Of a DNA stretch of 64,000 nucleotides, positions 1-9,549 are shown one piece after another. The notes under the pieces were generated by a model. It was not told where the DNA came from. It worked only from the letters and a program-made list of their open reading frames with translations, and made no database searches. Every line of letters starts with the position of its first letter. Position 1 is the first letter of the stretch. This DNA is from CAZUNO01 sp964621445 [NCBI: Candidatus Hadarchaeota archaeon]. GTDB lineage: Archaea > CAYQAE01 > CAYVLA01. Location: contig CAZUNO010000015.1 of the NCBI GenBank assembly GCA_964621445.1, forward strand, positions 9,636 through 73,635, given 5' to 3'. The position numbers and the translations under genes are program-made.

Positions 1-2
1 AG

Positions 3-1016
3 GAGGCAGGATACTCGACGGCCATCTTCGGAAAATGGCATCTCGGAGATAGGCTGGTGAACAACCCCGTGCATTACGGGTTCGAAGAGTTTCGCGGCCA
101 CACCTATGGCGATTCCGACTATATATCACACGTCGACAGGCATGGCGACCTCGACTGGTGGCACAACCTGGAGATAGAGAACGATGAGGGCTACAACACC
201 AGGCTGCTCACCGACTACGCGCTGAGGTTCATGGAGGATAACCGGGACCGGCCCTTCTTCCTGTACCTGTCGCACTCGGCGATCCACTTTCCCTGGATGA
301 CCCCGGAGGAACCCGGACACCGCCAGCAGGGAGTGGATTACACGGAATGGAGTCCAACCGTACCCAAGAAATTCTCCAAGCTGGGCCCCCACGAGAACGT
401 GGCCCCTGTGGTGAGGACCATGATCGAGGAGCTGGACGCCAGCACTGGCCGGGTGATAAAAGGGCTGAGGGAACACGGGCTGGACGAAAACACCCTGGTT
501 CTCTTCCTCTCGGATAACGGGGGATACCTGCATTACGGGGGTCTTCACAGGGGGGATATTTCGAGCAACGGCCCCCTGCGGGGACAGAAGAGCGACATGT
601 ATGAGGGCGGGCACCGGGTTCCGGCCATCGCCTGGTGGCCGGGAGAGATCGAGCCGGGCGTTTCGAATGAAACCACCATGACCATGGACCTTTTCCCGAC
701 ATTCACGGAGCTGGCGGGTCTGGAGAAGGCTGGTGGGCGTGCCCTTGATGGGACCAGTCTAGTTGACCTGCTCAGGGAGAGCGAGCCCATTCCCGAACGG
801 CCCTTGTTCTGGGGGATGAGGGACAAGCGGGGGGTTAGAAGAGGTCGCTGGAAGCTCGACAAGTACCAGGGACGGCCCTATGAGCTCTACGATCTTGAGG
901 AAGACCTGGGGGAGCAGAACGACATTTCGGCCAAGAATCCAGATTTGGTCCGTGAGATGGTAAACGAGCTGAGCGAATGGGAGAGGGATGTTAGTAATGG
1001 GTTCAAGGGCGATTGA
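3..1016 (+). CDS. Sulfatase (arylsulfatase A-like), 5' end outside window
   Basis: C-terminal two thirds of a type I sulfatase, which hydrolyses sulfate esters, here probably on sulfated glycans. The frame is open from base 3 and reads through the family motif GKWHLG just before the first GTG at 57, so the gene begins left of the window and 57 is not its start. Visible family features are the FFLYLSHSAIHFPW stretch, SDNGG, a GGHRVPAIAWWPG segment (the usual EGG..vP block) and a C-terminal GRWKL...ELYDLEEDLGEQND tail. The N-terminal C/S-x-P-x-R formylglycine site cannot be seen. A GH4 enzyme and a sialidase-like protein lie in the same window, which fits glycan breakdown; the substrate is unknown. 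Confidence 0.92.
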   Translation, partial: EAGYSTAIFGKWHLGDRLVNNPVHYGFEEFRGHTYGDSDYISHVDRHGDLDWWHNLEIENDEGYNTRLLTDYALRFMEDNRDRPFFLYLSHSAIHFPWMTPEEPGHRQQGVDYTEWSPTVPKKFSKLGPHENVAPVVRTMIEELDASTGRVIKGLREHGLDENTLVLFLSDNGGYLHYGGLHRGDISSNGPLRGQKSDMYEGGHRVPAIAWWPGEIEPGVSNETTMTMDLFPTFTELAGLEKAGGRALDGTSLVDLLRESEPIPERPLFWGMRDKRGVRRGRWKLDKYQGRPYELYDLEEDLGEQNDISAKNPDLVREMVNELSEWERDVSNGFKGD

Positions 1017-1140
1017 GATGCTCCTACATAACCTGGTAAGACATCATCTCCAATACTTTTGGGAAATTGGTATTCCTGCAAAACCATTACCCGTAATAAA
1101 CTTTCAACGAGAAATAAAATGTAGTTAGAGAGTTCATGTT

Positions 1141-1354
1141 ATGAAAAAGAAGATGCGATACGTTCATACTGAGGTTAATCCGGAGATATACGCCAGAGTG
1201 GTGGGCATTGCCAGGTCCAAGGGAACAAGCCTCAAGTAACAGATCAGAAAAGCCCTTGTGGAGTTCGTGGACCATCACGAAGGAGATGTCGAGGGTGATG
1301 ACTCCTCCCCTTCTTTGGTCAGCTCCTTCGAAACTGAGGAAGGAAACTGGAGTC
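1141..1354 (+). pseudogene. Ribbon-helix-helix antitoxin-like gene with internal stop
   Basis: Reading from ATG 1141 gives a basic N-terminus (MKKKMRYVHTEV) then NPEIYARVVGIARSKGTSLK and an in-frame TAA at 1237-1239. The same frame resumes with QIRKALVEFVDHHEG and a tail ending FETEEGNWSQ. Together these match the beta strand, two helices and acidic tail of archaeal CopG/RHH antitoxins such as those paired with PIN toxins. A TATA-like AAATAAAAT at about 1112-1120 would place transcription start close to the ATG. No PIN toxin follows; the next gene is an unrelated membrane protein. Most likely an inactivated, orphan regulator; a sequencing error at the stop is the alternative. Confidence 0.6.
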
Positions 1355-1433
1355 AAAGTTGGACGACTTTTTCGAGTGGTTGGCGGAAGGCAGTCCCCTG
1401 GGGGAATTCCATCTCCGTCCTCTAAATAGGAAA

Positions 1434-2458
1434 ATGGAACTGAAATTTACAGCTCAGCGGTTCCAGGTTATGGCCAGGGAGGAGGCCGAGCCCCGGAGCA
1501 AGGATGAAAAGGATGACATCAGGAGAGCCGTCTATTCCCTGGTCAAGTCCTATCTATCCTCCCCAGGAGAGGGTTATGTGCTGCAGTTTATAACCGAGCA
1601 TAAGAAACACCTCTGGTATCCCCTGGGCACCTCCTCCTCCTGGAGTCAGCCGGTGGGACTAATAGAGGTCCTGGTGGATTTTCCCCGGGGATTATGGCTT
1701 GAGGACCCGGAACCTGAACCAGATGCCATATACAGGACCGGCACGGGGATCAAGTTCTTCTGGCGCGTTGAGGATGGCAATCCCTCCTCTGACATCGAGG
1801 GGGATATCGTCAATCGGACCATGCCCATGGGGATATACCTGAAGAATTCCCTGGCAGTCTTCCTAAATACAGGATACAAACCGATGGCCGCCCTGGTCAA
1901 TATACTCGTGATATGTCTTATCTGGTACTCCGCTATTCTGTTCTCATGGTCATTTTTCGGCCCAAGCCTTAGACAGATTTCCTACCCGGGAATCAAGAGG
2001 AGCTTGACCCTGGGTTTTATCTCCTACTTCCTTTCGGTGTTCTCGGTATTGGCCGTGCTTCCTGTTCTATACTTCAGAGATGATGGAGAGATTACCGCAA
2101 CCGTCTCGCCAGATACCTTCCCTGGTTGGCAGTTCCCTTGGCATTATTTATCCCCCTTATGGTGATCGGTTGGCGGGGCTATCACGGAGATTTGTTTGTC
2201 CTGATTTTTTTGGTCCCGGGAATCGCCCTGCTCCTGATCCTGGGAATGGAACTGGCCTTTAAACACCTGAGGGATCCGTTAGGGACTCATAAATCCTCGC
2301 GGCTGGCCAGGTGCTGGGCTCTTGGCACATTCATGGCATTTCTCATGATAGTTTTGTATTCCTATTCCCTGATTTTAGGCCTTGCTGCAATTGTCCTCAG
2401 CCTGATCTTGGGCATGACAAAGATACCAGCACTGGCAAAGAATAGTCCCGGCATCTAG
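1434..2458 (+). pseudogene. Frameshifted polytopic membrane protein of unknown family
   Basis: I do not recognise the family. The first part (ATG 1434 or TTG 1359 to about 2090) has about 150 soluble residues followed by two membrane segments (around 1890-1960 and 2005-2070). The frame then runs into unrelated sequence and stops at 2165. A second frame, open from about 2082, continues naturally with DYRNRLARYLPWLAVPLALF and three more hydrophobic segments, ending at 2458. The two halves overlap where one nucleotide was gained or lost near 2082-2095, so I read them as one gene of about 340 codons and five membrane helices. It follows the broken RHH gene, suggesting a decaying patch or a base-call error. 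Confidence 0.55.
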
Positions 2459-2541
2459 CAACATCCTATTGTAAACCAATTAATAGACCCAGAGTTGTGG
2501 GGTTTTGATCATAATAATTGGGGTTTGATTTTTCAAGATAA

Positions 2542-3612
2542 TTATATGACCCGGGGATTCAGTTCCTCTGAATACGCAAGCATATCCTTCAACAAGATTT
2601 TAACGACACTGTAAAGTCCTTCTTTGATCTGTCTGATAGTCCCGGCATCCTCCAGTTCGTCCAGATATCTCTTAAAGTAGGCATGAGTAATTTCTTCGCT
2701 CCGCGGGGATGATTCAAGATATTCGGCCATTAATCTCGACTCAGAAATCGGCATATCTGTTTTGGCGATCATGGACTCACGGTATATAGAAGTTTCAATC
2801 CTTACGAAAGGATCAATATTATGGATTCCGAGATAATCCTTAAGCATGGAGTAACTGTGTGCCAATATTTCGGTGAGAGCCAGTCGTTTAAAGTTCGCCT
2901 TGGCCTTTTTTGGCCCTTTTTCCATAGCTTTCTCATATATACCTTCTAATGTGCTACCGTAAGTTACCAATTGTTCATCAAGGCTTACTAAGTCTAACGA
3001 CTCCATGACCGACAGATATTGGTGCATTTTATTCCGTTCTCCATGAAATATCTCATAACAAATTGTGTTCAATGGAACCGATCGATTGTCGTATAGTTCA
3101 GCGAGTATCATACTGAATTTGTTTATGCCATTCCGAATGTCGTGAATTTTGGTGAGGTTTTCAGCGGTTTTATTCACAATTATGGACTCAATTCGGTTTC
3201 TCCATATTTCAAGATTAGAATAGGCGGATTTGGAAAGGTTCGCTCTTTTGGGATATCTCAATGCTTTTCCTTCGGAGCTAATCTCCATCCTCCCAATTTT
3301 GGGAAATTCAAGAAACCTAATAATCTCCCTATCCTCCAAATCGTTTCGTACAAGTCTAGGATAGATTATCTTTAGATCTATGAGCCAATTTCCCTTCGGC
3401 CGTTTACTAATAGTACCAGGTGAAACCCGATTCCCGTAAAGCCTATGGATCATTCGATTGGCAATGAATTCAGCGTGTTTGGGAGACTCAACCCGATACG
3501 ATTTTCCAGAATTCCAAAGATCCCAATAGACATCCTCCTTACCAACATCAGCAACGGTTTCTACGGATGAGTTGCTCAAAATATTGCCTCTAATTAGAGT
3601 CAGAATCTTCAA
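2542..3612 (-). CDS. Winged-helix-like protein partnered with C39-like peptidase
   Basis: Unrecognised protein of 356 residues encoded downstream of, and overlapping by 23 bases, the C39-like peptidase gene, so the two are probably one operon. The segment around residues 165-235 (SMILAELYDNRSVPLNTICY..., then QYLSVMESLDLVSLDEQLVTY) has the length and pattern of a winged helix-turn-helix, and residues 45-90 could be a second DNA- or RNA-binding unit. There is no signal peptide or membrane segment, so it is probably cytoplasmic. The AT-rich composition and codon choice differ from the neighbouring sulfatase and family genes, which suggests lateral acquisition. An internal start near TTG, residue 12, is possible. 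Confidence 0.6.
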   Translation of the reverse strand: MKILTLIRGNILSNSSVETVADVGKEDVYWDLWNSGKSYRVESPKHAEFIANRMIHRLYGNRVSPGTISKRPKGNWLIDLKIIYPRLVRNDLEDREIIRFLEFPKIGRMEISSEGKALRYPKRANLSKSAYSNLEIWRNRIESIIVNKTAENLTKIHDIRNGINKFSMILAELYDNRSVPLNTICYEIFHGERNKMHQYLSVMESLDLVSLDEQLVTYGSTLEGIYEKAMEKGPKKAKANFKRLALTEILAHSYSMLKDYLGIHNIDPFVRIETSIYRESMIAKTDMPISESRLMAEYLESSPRSEEITHAYFKRYLDELEDAGTIRQIKEGLYSVVKILLKDMLAYSEELNPRVI

Positions 3613-4243
3613 TAATATCGTTATTTTTGGACCAGTCCGTCAATTTTGGTTGTCTTGTACTTTTAATCCATCGAAGTACTATGCCACTGCCACGTTCCCA
3701 AAGACGGAGAAAGTCGACTTCCGGATATTCCTTAACACCTTCTTCAAGAGGATCCATACATCGTATATGTTTCAATTTGGGGTCGTAACCTCTTACTACT
3801 ATAGCATGATGTAATATGCCGCTTACTCCCTCTAAATCAAATCTTTTATCTATATAAACGCCTGTTGGAAGACTTCTTTCAAGATCATCCAGGACCCTTT
3901 CCAAATCGCCCCTTTCTTCTATTTCTATCCTCCATCCGCAGTTTTCGTCATCTAAGATTTCATTCAGGTTTGTGATGTCGAACAAACTTGTACCTAACTC
4001 TTCATCGGTGTTTAGGGCTTCCGCAATTCGTGAAGCACTCATTTCAGGCATATCTTCATCCCATCGACTTATGAAATCCATCATCATCTTAAGGCTTATT
4101 GGCACGCAATCCTGCTTTTCGGGATTTTGTTTAATTAAGTGGATATCCAAATCTATCCAACTACGAGGATTTCCCTTTGATTTATTCAAGAGAATATCTC
4201 CAGGTATCTTACGAAGTAATAAGGCATATCCAAATATATGCAT
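3590..4243 (-). CDS. C39-like (papain-fold) cysteine peptidase
   Basis: A 217-residue protein with a papain-like C39 arrangement: Gln-Asp-Cys in QDCVPISLKMMMDF (about residues 44-57) as oxyanion Gln and nucleophile, HHAIVVRGYD (about 165) for the catalytic His, and CMDPLEEG for the Asp. C39 domains cleave double-glycine-type leaders in exporters, but here the domain stands alone without an ABC transporter or signal peptide, so an intracellular processing or toxin-like role is possible. ATG 4243 is chosen because a strong TATA box at 4265-4276 would start the message almost exactly there. It is transcribed with the overlapping winged-helix-like gene. The AT-rich composition suggests transfer. 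Confidence 0.72.
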   Translation of the reverse strand: MHIFGYALLLRKIPGDILLNKSKGNPRSWIDLDIHLIKQNPEKQDCVPISLKMMMDFISRWDEDMPEMSASRIAEALNTDEELGTSLFDITNLNEILDDENCGWRIEIEERGDLERVLDDLERSLPTGVYIDKRFDLEGVSGILHHAIVVRGYDPKLKHIRCMDPLEEGVKEYPEVDFLRLWERGSGIVLRWIKSTRQPKLTDWSKNNDIIEDSDSN

Positions 4244-4264
4244 TTCTTAAAATCTTTGCATCCC

Positions 4265-4276
4265 TTTTTATATATC
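4265..4276 (-). promoter_or_regulatory. TATA box of the C39-like peptidase operon
   Basis: On the minus strand the sequence reads TGATATATAAAAA, a strong archaeal TATA element, 22-33 bases upstream of ATG 4243. This predicts a leaderless transcript and supports that start. Inferred from spacing only. Confidence 0.5.
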
Positions 4277-4550
4277 ATTATAATCCTTGAAAATACGTTT
4301 CATAAATACTGAGATAGTTGAGATAAGATTCCATTATTCTCTTTGGGGAGCATTAGAGCTTGCTTTGATTTAGTTGTCAGTTATGTAAAATTGCAATGAT
4401 TCCTGTGTTTATGCGCTTTGGGTAGATCGCAATAGATATCAAGTAAGGGGAAAGAACAACTTTGGGGAATTCAAAACGTCGGTCATTTCTGAAACTCCCA
4501 ACTTTCTCTTAGCCCTTATCCTCGCAATTATCATATCGCTCGGGGTATTT

Positions 4551-5693
4551 TTGCCCTCGACCCAGGCCCAGCAGGAAGAGGAGATATCGGCCTTCGTCAT
4601 GGCTCATTCCCAATGGATATGGGGCAACCCCTTCCGGGTCCTCTTCTCCCGTGACCCCCTGTTTACCTACTCCCTGTATCCTCTGCCTCCCTTCATATCC
4701 ATGGCCGAAAAATCCAAGCTGGATAGGATCTACTTCCCCAGGAAGAGGGAACTGCTGGTGGATAACTACGACCTGATGGTCTTCCATGATATAAGGACCG
4801 GGTTCACTCCCAGACAGATCCAGGACCTGGATTACGCCTTCCGGGAGGCCGGCATGACCGCTATGTGTGGGCTATGTCTGGGCTGGGACTATGCCTGGGA
4901 GCCCACCATACTCTCCGAGCTGCTTCCCATAACCGAGCACGGGAGCGTCAGTCCTTACTTCAGGGGCTACACGGTTAAGTTTAGGAGGGACAGGCCACCC
5001 GTATTCCTCGATTTTCTGGATATGGGTATCGAGAATGTGGTGGGAACCCAGTTCTGTGATATGAAGGCCGACCAGGCAGCCACCGTCTGGGGAGACATAG
5101 AGCCCTGGGGAATCCCCTGGATGGTTTCCTGGAGGCCCGGGGGTACCGATGCGGGCATGCAGTGGGTGGTATCCCACACCTTCGGGGGATGGTGGGACGA
5201 GAACGAGAACCCCTACTCCTACGACGTATGCACCAACATGATTTTCTATTCACTGGGCCGTGACCTGGTGGAGAATATCCCTGGTAGAAGACGTGCTAGG
5301 GGCATGTTCGCCGATATCCAGACACAAAAATCCATAATCGTTTCCATGATGGAGTGGGCCGCCGATTTCGGGGCCGACACCACCTCACTTTCGGACTCCC
5401 TGGAGAATATCGAAGGGGAGATGGAAGTCGCGGTGGAGGATTACAAGAAACAGGACTACGCCTCGGCCATCTCCTTCCTAAAAACCATGTCCCAGAGGGT
5501 AAAGAACATATCGTCCCGGGCAGTGGAGCTAAAGGACGGGGCGCTGCTCTGGGTATATATCTCAGAATGGCTAGCCGTGTCTTCAGCGGCTCTGATATCC
5601 GGCCTGGCTGTTTGGACCCTTATGGTACGCAGGAGGCTGTATAAGGCAACGCCCACCACGAGACTCGAGTCCGATGTAAGATTTTCCAATTAA
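4551..5693 (+). CDS. Surface-anchored ThuA-like family protein, member 1
   Basis: First member of a seven-copy family here. From the N-terminus: a hydrophobic signal segment, an extracytoplasmic ThuA/GATase1-like alpha/beta domain carrying the YFPR motif (about residue 60) and a YDLMVFHD strand, a helical region around SMMEWAADFGAD, and a C-terminal membrane helix ALLWVYISEWLAVSSAAL with basic tail MVRRRLYK. TTG 4551 is the only standard start in frame, but the hydrophobic signal region is encoded upstream from about 4509. A good alternative start, TTG 4462, reads MGNSKRRSFLKLPTFS in the neighbouring frame before a TAG at 4510, so one base may be missing near 4505. Function unknown; surface sensing or binding is inferred. 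Confidence 0.75.
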   Translation: MPSTQAQQEEEISAFVMAHSQWIWGNPFRVLFSRDPLFTYSLYPLPPFISMAEKSKLDRIYFPRKRELLVDNYDLMVFHDIRTGFTPRQIQDLDYAFREAGMTAMCGLCLGWDYAWEPTILSELLPITEHGSVSPYFRGYTVKFRRDRPPVFLDFLDMGIENVVGTQFCDMKADQAATVWGDIEPWGIPWMVSWRPGGTDAGMQWVVSHTFGGWWDENENPYSYDVCTNMIFYSLGRDLVENIPGRRRARGMFADIQTQKSIIVSMMEWAADFGADTTSLSDSLENIEGEMEVAVEDYKKQDYASAISFLKTMSQRVKNISSRAVELKDGALLWVYISEWLAVSSAALISGLAVWTLMVRRRLYKATPTTRLESDVRFSN

Positions 5694-5711
5694 CCAAGGG
5701 AAGGAAAGCTC

Positions 5712-5987
5712 GTGAAACCTCTGCTTTACATTCCCGCCGGCGCCATCGGTGACACCAGCCCCTTCTCCATCACCAGGAAGCCGGTCAACATCACTACCAA
5801 ATCATGTTTCGTGTTTTTCGAGGACGAGAATTTCCACTACGCGGTGGAGTACGAGAAGCCAGAACCGGGAAAGGGCGGCCTGGAGAACCTGGCCAGGATC
5901 TCGCCCTGGGGCCCCTCCCAGATATCGGGCGCCAAGAGGATTGGAAGTGAGCGGGGCCTGAGGAAGGTACAGATGCAGGCCAGGTAA
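5712..5987 (+). CDS. Small protein of unknown function
   Basis: A 91-residue reading frame starting at GTG 5712, 18 bases after the preceding family gene and preceded by a purine-rich AAGGGAAGGAAAG, a plausible ribosome binding site. It contains a mixed beta-like stretch (ITTKSCFVFFEDENFHYAVE) and a basic C-terminus. No membrane segment or known motif is visible. Its position between the family gene and an amidohydrolase suggests one transcription unit. Coding status is supported only by the ribosome binding site, spacing and sensible composition. Confidence 0.45.
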   Translation: MKPLLYIPAGAIGDTSPFSITRKPVNITTKSCFVFFEDENFHYAVEYEKPEPGKGGLENLARISPWGPSQISGAKRIGSERGLRKVQMQAR

Positions 5988-6032
5988 GGAGAAATATTAG
6001 AACCCGCCCTCGCCACATCCCGCGGTGCGTCC

Positions 6033-7334
6033 ATGAACGTAGATGAGCTGCGATCAGAGATACTGGAGTCCATCTCCGATTACCCGGTAATTGACTGTCA
6101 CGACCACACCATGGGGCCCGAAAGCGCCCCCGAGTACTCGGAGCCCATAGCCGCCCTGATCCAGGGATACTTCGAGAGCGATCTCATATCCGCCGGCGGG
6201 GAGAGTGTAATGAACAAGCTCAAGGACCATGATATCTCCACCGAGGAGAAGTGGCCCATATTTCAGGAGCTGTGGAACAGGACCAAGCACACGGGATATG
6301 CGAGGGTAACCCGCATCGTTCTCAGGGATTTCTACGGTCAGGATGAAATGAGCCTGGAGTCCCTGAAGGCCATCCAGGACCGGCTCCTGGATCTCAAGGA
6401 TGAGGAAACATATCGGTCTATCCTGGAAGGGGCAAACATAAAGTGCAGGCTGGTGAATGTGGATCCGGGCCTAAGGGACTTCATCACCGGGAAGCACCAG
6501 ATGTACCCCCTGGACAGGCTCCTCATCCCCCTGCCCGGATTCCATAGCATACGCAGCTACGGCGATGTGGAGAACAACGCGAGGATCGTGGACCGGTCGG
6601 TGGTGGATCTGGATGATTACCTGGACGCCTGCAGGGAGGTTTTCTCCTCCATGAAAACGGCGGGAGCGGTTGGATTCAAGGACCAGTCGGCCTACAACAG
6701 GGCCCTGATCTACGAGAACGCCACCCGGAGCCAGGCCGAATCCCTCTTTAATCGAATAATCGAGGATCCCAGGAAGTCCCTGGGCTGGCCGGGGGCAAAA
6801 CCCCTGGACGATTTCCTGTTTCACAGCTTCATGAAGATGGCGGCGGAGCTGGAGCTGCCGGTACAGCTACACACCGGGCATATGGCCGGGATAAGAAACG
6901 ACATAGTGAAGACCAATGCGGCCGGGCTGACCTCGGTGCTGGAGCTACACCGGGATGTGAATTTCGACCTCTTCCACGGGAACTGGCCCTATCTGGGCGA
7001 GCTGCTGTATTTGGGTAAGAACTACCCCAACGCATCCATAGATTGCTGCTGGGTCAATATAATCGATCCCTTCTATACCGAGAGACTTCTGGCTAATTCT
7101 CTGGTCACCGTCCCCCACTCCAAGATCCATGCCTTCGGCGCCGACTACGGCGACTGCGTGGAGTACGCCGCCGCCCACCTGGAGGTGGCCAAGGACGTGG
7201 TCGCCGGCGCCCTGGCCGGGTCAGTGTCCAGAGGTTGGCTGGACAGGGAGTCCGTGGAGTCCGTTGCCGCTGACTGGTTGTTCAACAATCCGAATAGATT
7301 TTTCGATCTGGGATTCGATACACTGGAGCCCTGA
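6033..7334 (+). CDS. Amidohydrolase superfamily protein (amidohydrolase 2 / uronate isomerase-like)
   Basis: A 433-residue TIM-barrel metal-dependent hydrolase. The first strand carries the metal-binding His-x-His (VIDCHDHTMG, residues about 19-28), QLHTGH (about 280) supplies further ligands, and FGADYGD near residue 368 supplies the conserved Asp. A lysine in VGFKDQ may be the bridging residue. The length and the D-Y-P-V-I-D-C-H start resemble amidohydrolase-2 and glucuronate isomerase relatives, so a sugar-acid or lactone substrate is plausible but not shown. No signal peptide is seen, so it is cytoplasmic. ATG 6033 is chosen because the alignment-like core begins about 20 residues later. 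Confidence 0.8.
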   Translation: MNVDELRSEILESISDYPVIDCHDHTMGPESAPEYSEPIAALIQGYFESDLISAGGESVMNKLKDHDISTEEKWPIFQELWNRTKHTGYARVTRIVLRDFYGQDEMSLESLKAIQDRLLDLKDEETYRSILEGANIKCRLVNVDPGLRDFITGKHQMYPLDRLLIPLPGFHSIRSYGDVENNARIVDRSVVDLDDYLDACREVFSSMKTAGAVGFKDQSAYNRALIYENATRSQAESLFNRIIEDPRKSLGWPGAKPLDDFLFHSFMKMAAELELPVQLHTGHMAGIRNDIVKTNAAGLTSVLELHRDVNFDLFHGNWPYLGELLYLGKNYPNASIDCCWVNIIDPFYTERLLANSLVTVPHSKIHAFGADYGDCVEYAAAHLEVAKDVVAGALAGSVSRGWLDRESVESVAADWLFNNPNRFFDLGFDTLEP

Positions 7335-7545
7335 CCACGTTTAACCGCTATTCGATGGCCGTATGTAACTTCATGGGGACCTCAATTGATCATTTTATCC
7401 CAAAGTTTTTGTATGCAGCTTCCCATAGTAGTATAGCGTTTGCGGTCTTTTAGGCCCACATGGCGAATCGAGCTTGGCGGGTGTCTCTCTTGACATCCGT
7501 CCGGCGGTAGCCTATTGAGGCTGGTCCGCGGAATTAGGGGCAAAA

Positions 7546-7815
7546 ATGATGGGAAGGAGAAACGTTGAACATGTCTGTGCTGAATGCGGTAAGAAGATTA
7601 ACGGAACGCCAACGGAGTGCATGGGTTGTCTCCGCCTTTTCCACAGCTCATGCCTGCAAAGGGTAAAGCTGAAAAACAAGAGACCCTCATACATGATGTG
7701 TGAGGACTGCGTGCTCGAAAAACACACGGAGAGGGTGCTAGTAGGACCGACGAGAATTGACGAGGACGCTTTGGAAGCGAGTCCCCACCTGTCCAGTAAT
7801 TCCCGTGGAAGGTAG
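7546..7815 (+). CDS. Small C4HC3 (PHD/RING-CH-like) zinc finger protein
   Basis: An 89-residue cytoplasmic protein dominated by one cross-brace zinc finger. The ligands are C11-x2-C14, then ten residues, C25-x2-C28-x4-H33-x2-C36, fifteen residues and C52-x2-C55. This spacing fits the PHD and RING-CH consensus of eight ligands for two zinc ions. The basic segment RVKLKNKRPS lies between the ligand pairs, and an acidic low-complexity tail follows. In eukaryotes such fingers read histone tails or act in ubiquitin transfer; in this archaeon the role is unknown. ATG 7546 or 7549 is the start. The gene has its own intergenic space on both sides. Confidence 0.65.
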   Translation: MMGRRNVEHVCAECGKKINGTPTECMGCLRLFHSSCLQRVKLKNKRPSYMMCEDCVLEKHTERVLVGPTRIDEDALEASPHLSSNSRGR

Positions 7816-7889
7816 ATCACCGCGTTGCGGATCGGCAATGACATGCTTGAAATGATACCTTTAATTGGGAAAAACGAGAAAGTCGGTCC

Positions 7890-8156
7890 GTGGATCTGAG
7901 AAAAATCCTTGGCAAATTCATTCGCGAAACCGAAGGAAAACATGTGGAATCCCTGGGTAGGCTTAGCCAGAAGAAGGGTGATCTATCGGTCAAGAAGGAG
8001 GAACAGGATGTTTGGGTCGGTCCCTATCCGGATATAACCTATACCTGGGGCCGACTCAGCGGCGCTCAGAGCATAGACATGGTCCTGTTTCTGGTCAGCA
8101 TCGCCGTGCTGCTTCTACTAGCCGAGATACTACGTCAGACCCAGGGTCCCTGGTGA
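7890..8156 (+). CDS. Small protein with C-terminal membrane anchor
   Basis: An 88-residue frame starting at GTG 7890 with a basic, hydrophilic N-terminus (MDLRKILGKFIRET), a central charged stretch and one C-terminal hydrophobic helix (VLFLVSIAVLLLLAEIL, about residues 64-81). It is a tail-anchored membrane protein with the bulk probably in the cytoplasm. No family is recognised. It lies 60 bases upstream of purA, which has its own TATA box, so co-transcription is not required. Confidence 0.55.
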   Translation: MDLRKILGKFIRETEGKHVESLGRLSQKKGDLSVKKEEQDVWVGPYPDITYTWGRLSGAQSIDMVLFLVSIAVLLLLAEILRQTQGPW

Positions 8157-8173
8157 TCGGGAGCTCCCGAGTA

Positions 8174-8183
8174 TACTTATAAA
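8174..8183 (+). promoter_or_regulatory. TATA box of purA
   Basis: The sequence TACTTATAAAC is a close match to the euryarchaeal TATA element and ends about 35 bases before the TTG start of purA, predicting a very short leader. Confidence 0.5.
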
Positions 8184-8211
8184 CCGCCCGGGAAGCTAGA
8201 CTCTGAGCTGA

Positions 8212-9504
<1,293 letters not shown>

Positions 9505-9549
9505 AATAGAACTAATCAAGTCCCCGGCCGGCATCGATTTTTCAGGGAG

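Noticed and set aside
126-702. Long minus-strand frames over the sulfatase
   Set aside because: High-GC shadows of the sulfatase gene.
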